Shown here one piece after another: positions 1 through 9,100 of a stretch of DNA of 64,000 nt (within the stretch, counting starts at the first letter, position 1; each line of letters begins with the position of its first letter). The stretch spans positions 6,944,001 to 7,008,000 of the forward strand of contig NC_061459.1 of NCBI RefSeq assembly GCF_022581195.2, in the 5' to 3' direction. Both the position numbers and the translations under genes were made by a program. The notes below the pieces were generated by a model. It did no database searches and was not told where the DNA came from. It worked only from the letters and a program-made list of their open reading frames with translations. The stretch comes from Helicoverpa zea (Eukaryota > Arthropoda > Insecta > Lepidoptera > Noctuidae).

Positions 1-1652
1 AAGAACTTGAACAGTGGATCTCTGTTGATGTTATCAAAGGGAAAGTTCACTCTTCTGGTGACCTTTATGTAAGTATAAAAAGTGATACTTCAAAGAGGAC
101 GAGCTTATTAACCTCAATTCACTGCTAGAAACTCAGTAGTCAATCATCTGGCTAGATGTATACAGCACATATAATTTATTTTCCACAGAGTCATGCCACA
201 CATCCTGTGTGCTACATAGTTGGCTGGGACAACAACAACTACTTAAAGGATTTGACACGTAGATACGTACCTCATTGGAACACAGTTACTCGTAAGGTTC
301 GCGCTGAAACTCCTTGGTGGAACAAGGCCATCACGCCCTGGCTTGGACCAAAGACTGCGAGGGATAAGGAAGAGGATGAATACCTGGATAGAATGCAGTT
401 AGAAGCGCCGTTGCCCAAGAGTATTGCTGAGTAAGTAACAAAAACTACTCAATAAATTTGTACCGCATTTTACATAAAACATCCATAGAAAAAGAACAAG
501 ATTCTATTACTAGAAATTGAAATAACCTAGTGTCGTAATAATAATTTACTTTATTAATTTCAGATATAAAAACCATCCGTTGTACGTGTTAAAGCGGCAT
601 TTGCTTAAGTTCGAAGCTCTGTACCCGCCTGACGCTGCTGTGCTCGGGTTTGTTCGCAACGAACCAGTGTATGCGCGAGAGTGCGTATACACACTTCACT
701 CCAGAGACATATGGCTTAAGGAAGCTAAAGTTGTGAAACTGGGAGAAAAACCTTATAAAATCGTTAAAGCACGCCCTAAATGGGATAGGGTAAGTTCCTC
801 ACCATTAGCACATTTTACGTCTTGCCCATCAAATTTTCCATTAAAATGTAATAGTTATTTTATTTTTTAATATTTATAATGTTAATTATTCTGTAATATA
901 TTTTCCAGCTTTCAAATAAACTGATAACTGATAAACCTCTGGAAATATTTGGACCTTGGCAAGTACAAGATTACGAACCACCAACTGCAGAAAACGGCAT
1001 AGTACCTCGCAATGCTTACGGCAATGTTGAACTGTTCAAAGAATGCATGCTGCCTAAGAAGACTGTTCATATAAAGTGTAAGTAGTGGACTTTAATAATT
1101 GCTTATTTTCTTTTCATTAATCACAGTTATAAAGTAGGCATGTACCTACAGTAAAATCGATGGGATTTTTTTAATCATAAAACTTCAGACAAATTAAATT
1201 CAATACCATCTTTATTTTCACTCTACAGTGCCGGGCTTGAACAGAGTAGCCAAGAAACTGAACATAGATTGTGCGCCCGCGATGACCGGGTTCGATTTCA
1301 ACGGTGGATGGTCCCACCCTGTATACGACGGATTCGTGGTTTGCGAAGAATTTGAGGAAATCATTACTGAGGCGTGGGTAAAGGTAAGATTTTTTTTTTA
1401 TTTTTTTTTTATTCACCTTTTGAAGTAATATACTAAAGTGACCTAACCTGTCTTGTTTAGGATCAAGAAGAACAAGAACGTAAAGAATTAGAAAAAATCG
1501 AAACAAGGGTTTATGGTAACTGGAAGAGGTTGATTAAGGGCTTGTTGATTCGTGAACGTCTAAAGAATAAATACGGGTTTGAGGACCCTAGCACGTCAGA
1601 AACTACAAAAAAATCTAAAGGACCAAGATTGGTTGTGAAGAAAAAATCATGA
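1..1652 (+). CDS. XPC: XPC / Rad4-family DNA damage recognition protein, C-terminal part (5' end outside window)
   Basis: Six coding exons read as 1-68, 189-430, 564-789, 909-1077, 1229-1383 and 1461-1652, all with GT/AG borders and consistent phases. They give 349 residues ending in TGA. From memory the protein aligns along its whole length with human XPC: the end of the transglutaminase-like domain (ELEQWISVDVIKG), then the beta-hairpin domains, with anchors YKNHPLY.LKRHLLK, TLHSRD.WLK, GLNRVAKKLNIDC, TGFDFNGGWSHPV and GNWKRLIKGLLIRERLK. In the family this part binds the undamaged strand and flips out nucleotides opposite a lesion, starting global genome nucleotide excision repair in the nucleus with RAD23 and centrin. 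The N-terminal half must lie left of the window. The frame is intact. It converges with the muscle LIM gene; a possible poly(A) signal AATAAA lies at 2247-2252. The fly ortholog is mus210. Confidence 0.95.
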
Positions 1653-3027
1653 TAAAATTAATTACACTCTTTTATTAATTTTAAAATTACAACTAAATGC
1701 ATGATAGTTCATAACATAAGAAAATGCCCAATGTTAACTGCCTGTAATGTAATTACTTGTTACATTGGAAATGAGGTTTGTGTATCATGTTGTGCATGAT
1801 AGATAATGTTCGTTATTATTATTTTACCTGAGAATAAGATTGTTAAATTTAATTTAATAAGTTCTAATTGCATTTTGTTTTTATTTTTACGTTGTTATAT
1901 TATTTAGTATAATTATTAATTTTAAAATTAATTGTCCCCCTCTACCTCATTTTACTAAGCATCACAAAATATTGAAGTGATACCGATTAAAAAAGAATTA
2001 CACATTGTGATAAGTCTAGCAGCCTAAGTTAATTATCAAGTCTAATGAAAATCGCCGTCTATTGTGTACCTTTAACTGTCTTTATTATAGCTATAAATTA
2101 ATTTTAGACTAACGTAATAATTTAAGATTTTTAATACAATGTGTGTTTATATCTTGAAACTTCGAACAATTAAATTGATCTTTTTTTATGTTGTATGTTT
2201 TATTTTTGGATACTTAAAGAAAACACTAGATGTCGTATATTTATTTAATAAAAATTATAACTTATACAAATTTTGTTTAATATAATAATATGCAAAAAGC
2301 TGCTTTAATCTTTACATTATCCTCATAATATGTGTTCGTTAGATATATATAGCAAAAGCTCCAAAAGCGTAATACACGTAAGTGGTTAGAATTTACTGTA
2401 GCACAGAAAATGTGCATTTAGTAAATTACTAAATTATGTACAAAAATCTTTGGTGTATAAAAATATTGTATAGACACTTCAGATCTTATACATCAAGATC
2501 TGGTCGGTCGAAACGATTACAATTATTTGCAATCTTGTCCGCGTTTACAGGATAGTTTTTGTTTTGCACATACCTTTATATCACAATGTGATAATTATAA
2601 GGTATGTGTAATCACAATGCCGTTAATTTTTTTTAGGATTTTTTAAGTTTTTTTTTCTTGCTGTATAACAAATTATTTATACATCTTACATACCTACATT
2701 AAGTCTATTACCTTATTTACTACAATATTTTATAACGAATATGTAAACTAAGGGCACAGACACATTCATCCCAATTTGTACAATATCATATGAAAGGAAT
2801 GTAACCTTTAATTTATACTTTCGTAACAAAATATGTGTCCTCAAAGGTTCTATTACCATTTACTTTATTAGTCTCATAGAAATAAGTTATCAACCATTAT
2901 TAAAACCAGTTTAATACATGGTATGATAGTCCGTCAAGCTAGGTAGCAATTCACAGTAGATTAGATTCCTTTCATGCTACCACTTTAATAACTAAATGGT
3001 TCCTATAAAGACCAGCTTCATAGTCTA
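1653..3027. other. 3' UTRs of two convergent genes
   Basis: AT-rich stretch between the XPC stop and the stop of the minus-strand LIM gene. AATAAA on the plus strand at 2247-2252 could end XPC. AATAAA on the minus strand (plus-strand tttatt at 2864-2869) could end the LIM gene with a 3' UTR of roughly 170 bases. No open reading frame of note. Confidence 0.55.
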
Positions 3028-3150
3028 TTATGCCATGGTCAATGTGCCTGCGCCCATACCGAATCCTACACCCTTAGGCCCGAAATTCCTGCCATAACAA
3101 CTTCGGCAGTAAATTTCTCCATTTGGTCCGTCGTTTAAGTTGGTAGAATC
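3028..3150 (-). CDS. Mlp84B: Mlp84B last coding exon, second half of LIM5
   Basis: Encodes DSTNLNDGPNGEIYCRSCYG then RNFGPKGVGFGMGAGTLTMA and TAA. Acceptor TTTCAG. The end (GAGTLT + 2) matches the family C-terminus. Confidence 0.9.
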   Translation of the reverse strand, partial: DSTNLNDGPNGEIYCRSCYGRNFGPKGVGFGMGAGTLTMA

Positions 3151-6100
3151 CTGAAAAAAAAAACAAATAAATATTTAAAACAAGAAGGCAGAATATGGCT
3201 GCTATGTTATTGTTATTGTGTATTCTTTGCCTAATGTTATTGTTTCGTTCTTAAAAGCCACTTATCCAAGAAGGTAAAAAAATGAGGATGCGTTCCATTC
3301 CACCATTTTGTGATTCGTTGCATGTTACGCCTCGGTTTCTCTATTTCTTTCGGTTATAGCGTGCAAAACAGGGTCAACAATAGACAATTCTTCATAAATG
3401 TCAACGTCACAGTTTTCCATAATCTGACGTTAGTGTCTGATATTGACATTGTCAAAGCCCGGTTCGTTTGTCACACGTCAGTGTTTGTACGAACTATTTT
3501 TCGGGAAATAATTAACTTTTTTCCCTTTTGTTAAACTATTCTATGAGATGATAACGTTAAAATCGAGAATGTTATCAACTGCGCTACTTGTTTGCATTGC
3601 AACATTTTTAGTTCAAATTAGCAATGCTGAGTTTACAACTGAAGATTGTGCTTCCCTTGGGTTCATCAAAGCTAACCTGTTATGCTCTTCTTGTGACCAA
3701 TTGAAAGATTTTGGTTTAGAACAACTTATGTCTCATTGTAAAGAATGCTGTCATCAAGATGAAACTGCGCCGAAAGAGAAGAAATACGCTCGAGCCATAC
3801 TAGAAGTGTGCACATGCAAGTTCCCCGCTTATCCGCAAATACAGGCGTTTGTGAAGAGTGACAGGCCTGCCAAATTCCCTAATCTACAAATCAAGTATGT
3901 CCGAGGCCTAGACCCGATCATCAAGTTGTTGGATAAAGATGGTATAGTTAAAGATACTGTGGCTATAGAAAAATGGAATACAGACTCAGTGGAGGAATTC
4001 TTAAAGGCTCATCTCGAAAATGAAGAGGATGATGAACACGATTATTTGAAGACCAATAGAATATAAATACTTTTACTATTTAATAAATTTAGTTCTTAAG
4101 CTATTTTGTGTTTCTTTTTTATCCTAACATTTATGTATTGTAATAAATTTCATAATAGATACTTACAAGAGATCTATGGCATTCCGCACATGAGAAGCAC
4201 CGTTTGTGCCATGTGCCATTCTTGGAGTGCATCTGTTCAGCTGCGTAGACGGGGAATCCACAGCGAGGGCAGCCCTGGCCTTTGGCTGCTTTCTGGCCAG
4301 TGAAAGGTAGCTGCTCCATGCTGTGAAATTATGTTTTCTTTAGTACCTAATAGTCTTCAATATGAAATCAAATCACTTATCAATGGAACAATTAGTCTTG
4401 ATAACTTCCAAGGTTTTCATGAACTTTAATGGACATGTTGCAAATATTCTGATTCCAAATCGCCAATACTAATTTACAATTGCAATGGTATTAAATATTG
4501 GCAATTGATACTCACTATGTGATAGCGGGCTCAGTGTCGCACGAGACGAGGGTGGGGGCGTGGCCGTAACCGAATCCTCTGGGTCCGAAGAGCTTGGCGT
4601 AGCAGGCGCGGCAGTGGATCTCCTTGTCAGGGCCGTCGCATGCCAGCATCGAGTCCAGAGGCCGGTGGCACTCCGCGCAGTTGAAACATTTCTTGTGCCA
4701 CATCTGTAAGCAATAAGTAGTTATTATATGATGAACATTTCGTCGGTTTTCAGAATAACAATCTGAATGCAGTTTAATACATGGAACCATTCCCCAACTA
4801 AGCTCTTCAAATCAGTAATAGGCAAAGAAATCTCTCTTTCTATATATCTTGGCAGCATAGTTCTTAAGAATATTATCTACTCAAATGATTGCTATCTCAT
4901 GAGAGTAAAAAAAAAACATCAAAACTTACCGTGCCCTTCGCCAGTTGTTGTTCAGCGGCGAATACCATGCCACCGCAACGCGGGCAGCCCTGGCCCTTGG
5001 GCGCTTTGATGGACGTAGTGTCAGGGTTGTAATAAGGACGACTGGCGGAAATCTCCTCCTCGCTGTAAAAGAACATTGCAATGTTATAGCTCAGACTTCA
5101 TGGCAGCGTTATCAATCTCCAAAATCTAGTCTCGGCCTTCATTAACTTACGTCAAGCCATCTGTCTGCAGGAAACCGGAGCCGCAAGCGAATCCGTAGCC
5201 GTGAGGGCCCCATTTTTTGCCGTAGCAGGTCTTGCAGTAAACCTCAGATTCAGGTCCGTCGCAAGCGATGATCGAGTCCAAAGTTTTGGAGCAGTCACGG
5301 CACTTGAAGCATTTGCGATGCCATTCGCGGCCCTTGGCCAGCACTTGTTCGGCAGCAAATACCACGCCTCCACATCTGGGGCAACCTTTGCCAGGTGGCG
5401 CCTGAATGGAAGCGGTATCAATCACCGTAGTCTTTGGTGCTTGGTCACTGCAAAACAAATGAAATGCTGGGTAAGTCATCTTAGTCATCATACTTTCAAA
5501 TAGGTGTTAACATTGTTTCTACATTACTATGTGGGTATGTATAATTGACTGAATTGAACGAGGAAATAATAATATGTCTAGATTAGCACATGATTTTATT
5601 TCGCTACATAATATTTTCCTTGACTTTGTTAGTTGTTGTGATTATGAAATTTCGCAATGAAGTTCTGAAGACTAGCAGAAGATATACGTTTAACAATGGT
5701 TGCATTACCCGCCTAGTAACTATTATAGTAATCTGTGCTGTAAGTTTCTACTACTGTTTGTGATGCGTAGCAACGAATTTATGTTTTTACGTTTAAATTT
5801 AAACATACACATCACCTAGGTATCTATACTTACCTACCATCATTAAAATGCCGGATATATGTTACTTGACATGGGGCCCGATTCTCCTAATTTTACTTAA
5901 GCAACATACGATTCACGTTCGACTGCGATCCAATCCCGACTCGGTTACGATTGAAACGTATGTGGCATTCCACTATTTTTTCTTTGAAATAAACGTTTTT
6001 ATCCTTTTCTGTCATTCAATAATGAATCATTTTTACTGCAGATGATATATTGATATGATATATTGCAATATGAATGTAGAGCAAACTACCGTATAGAGAA

Positions 6101-9100
6101 AAATCACCAAAATAGCAGACCAATCGCAAACCAATCGAATGTCGTTGGAATACGATTGGTCTTACATTAGTAGCAGAATGCCCGATATGGTTAAAACTGG
6201 GGCCCGATTCTCCTAATTTTACTTAAGCGTCGTACGATTCACGTTCGACTGCGATCCAATTACGACTCGATTACGATTGAAGCGTAGTGGCATTCCACTA
6301 TTTTTTCTTTGAAATAAACGTTTTTATCCTTTTCTGTCATTCAATAATTAATCATTTTGTCTGCAAATGATTTACGATTGCAATATGATTGTAGAGCAAA
6401 CTACCGTATAGACCAAAATCACTAAAATAGCAGACCAATCGCAAACCAATCGAATGTCGTTGGAATACGATTGGTCTTATATTAGTAGCAGAATGCCCGA
6501 TATGGTTAAAACTACTATTGCGATCATATTGCGATTCGATTTCTATTCGATTTTGACATTATTAACTTAGGAGAATCGGGCCCCTGCTATTGCGATCATA
6601 TTGCGATTCGATTTCTATTCGATTTTGACATTATTAACTTAGGAGAATCGGGCCCATGGTTTTAGGTAGGCTTACTACCGTATCTATAGACGTTAACCTG
6701 TTGCATTTTCTAGACACATATGCAAGTAGGCATAGGGCAGCATTTAGGCATAGGCATAGGGCAGCATTTCTCCTCAGCAGATACTTACTACTTAAAGCTA
6801 ACTAAATACCTATGCCTATGTGATGCAAGTTATAAATTCTAATATGAAGGTATTTAATTCAAAAGATCTCCGTGTGTAAATCTTCGATGTTCAAATCTTG
6901 AATGCTTACATAAGCACTGCAAGGTATTTAATTAAAACCAGAGATTAAAACCAATCGCGCCTGTACCTCTAGTCATGAACTCTCCTGTATTACCACTGGG
7001 CCTATGACCTACTCATATTAATGAAGATGTTTAGCCAATCTGCCACAGATTACACGTTGTAAGCTTAAAACTTGCGGCTAGTCTCGCCGATATTAAAATT
7101 AGTCCGATCGAGAGCGGAGAGCGCGTTCTATTTTAACACTGGCACGTTGCCATCTCTTGTTTGTATTATAAGCTGTTTTTATGAAAGTGACTATGCGATG
7201 GAAATAACCTAAACCTGTCATGTAACCTGAGAAGTATACGTAATGTTACCGAAGCTTCTGGCGAAAATAGATTGCGTAAAGTGAAACATGTGGTGTTAAG
7301 CAATGAAAGTTATGAACGATGATTATTCCAACACTTGGGACTTAAAACAATAAAAACCAGTTTGCTAAAGCAGTCTATAAGCAAATAGCGTGTTAGATGA
7401 CTTGGTTAATCATGAAAAATTTGGACTTTATATGTCCTATGGACTGTCCTTCGGGATACATCAGGGTCTTGGTGACAATGTAATGTTATACCTTTGCCAT
7501 TCCAGGTCCTTAATATCACACATAAGGCCCAGGCTTGACATTCCTCCATGTCCTATACCTCTTGGACCAAATCTTTGTGCGTAGCATCCTACAGCAAAAG
7601 CAAATAAGCGTTATTATTGCATCTGATGAGCACACAGCCATCCACGCTCCAATATTAATTTGTATTTTTGGATGATTTGTAGAAATTTTGCATAAGTAGT
7701 GTCAAAAGCTGTGCCCTCGCCAGATAAGTCACACGTCCGATCCACAAGCGGTTCTTACCCATTGGCGTAAGGGTCACTCTGCAAGACACCGGCTCCTTTT
7801 CCGTAACCATATCCCTTAGGACCAAACTTCTTCCCATAACATACTATAGAGAAAAACATTTAATTAAAACCACAAAAAGGGAAAATGAACATGCAATAAC
7901 GTTAATAGATTGAATCGTCACTCACAATATTATTGGAATACTTATGTCGGTGTGTAGGGACTTGGAAACTTGTTGTTATGAATATTTTTATTAATTTAGA
8001 ATATGTCACTTGAATTCAAATTGTAAGGAAATGTGGAGAATAAACAAACCTTTGCAGTAAATGTCTTTGTCTGGGCCCTCGCAACAGTTAGTAGAGTCCA
8101 GCCGTTTTAAGCAGTCTCCGCATTTGAAGCACTCCTTGTGCCACGCCTGGACATACAGTGAACAATGAGGATACATCAGGGCATGCTGGGACCATTCTAC
8201 CCTATAGGATCACGCGCGTTATTACAATGATACATGATGTTATGGCACATACATAATTATGGGTGGGACATTTAATTGACATGTGGCACATAAATTAATC
8301 GATCAGATACCTCTACAGTAAATGTCACCATCTGGCCCATCACAATGCATCATTGAATCAAGGGTCCTGTTGCAATTTAAGCATTTGAAGCATCGCCTGT
8401 GATAGCCCTACGGCACAACATTTTAGTTAAATTTATATTTTCTTATAATAAATAGACAATTAACTCGTCATAAATGTTCATTATGTTGAATAAGCATCTA
8501 AAAGCAGGGAAAGCTTTTTCTGTACGGGTTATGGAATTTGAATGTAACTGTAATTTTACATGGTTATTATCAAAGAAGTGTATCGTATAAATCGGCATCT
8601 TACCCGTCCTCTAGCTAACATCTGTTCGGCGGCGTAAACGTAGCCACCGCATCGGGGACAACCTTCCCCGGGGGGCGCCTTGGCGATAACACGTGGTTCC
8701 AGACAAGCTCCGTTAGTCCTTACGCCCCTGTATACATGCCGCAAATCAATCAATGTTCGATAATGGTCAGACCAAGCAACAGGTGACAGAAGAGTAGTTA
8801 AAAGCCTCTCAGGCAACGGTAGAATCCGTCTGCCCCTACATTCTAGTATCGGCCACACGGATTGCGGCTAAGCAGTTGATGCCGGCGGCGCACCTCCGCC
8901 GTAATGGGAGAAGGTAAGGGCTCCCGGCCGCCCGCTCCGCATCGGCCTCGCTACAGCACTACATTATATATCGACATAGAGGGCGCTTTCCTTATCCCAT
9001 CACATTATTGACTATCAGTTAAAGCTAAGACGGAAGCGTTAGCTGAGGGTTAGACAGAGTGTGAGTAGCGAGGAAAGTTATTCAACATAAGATTGTCTCG

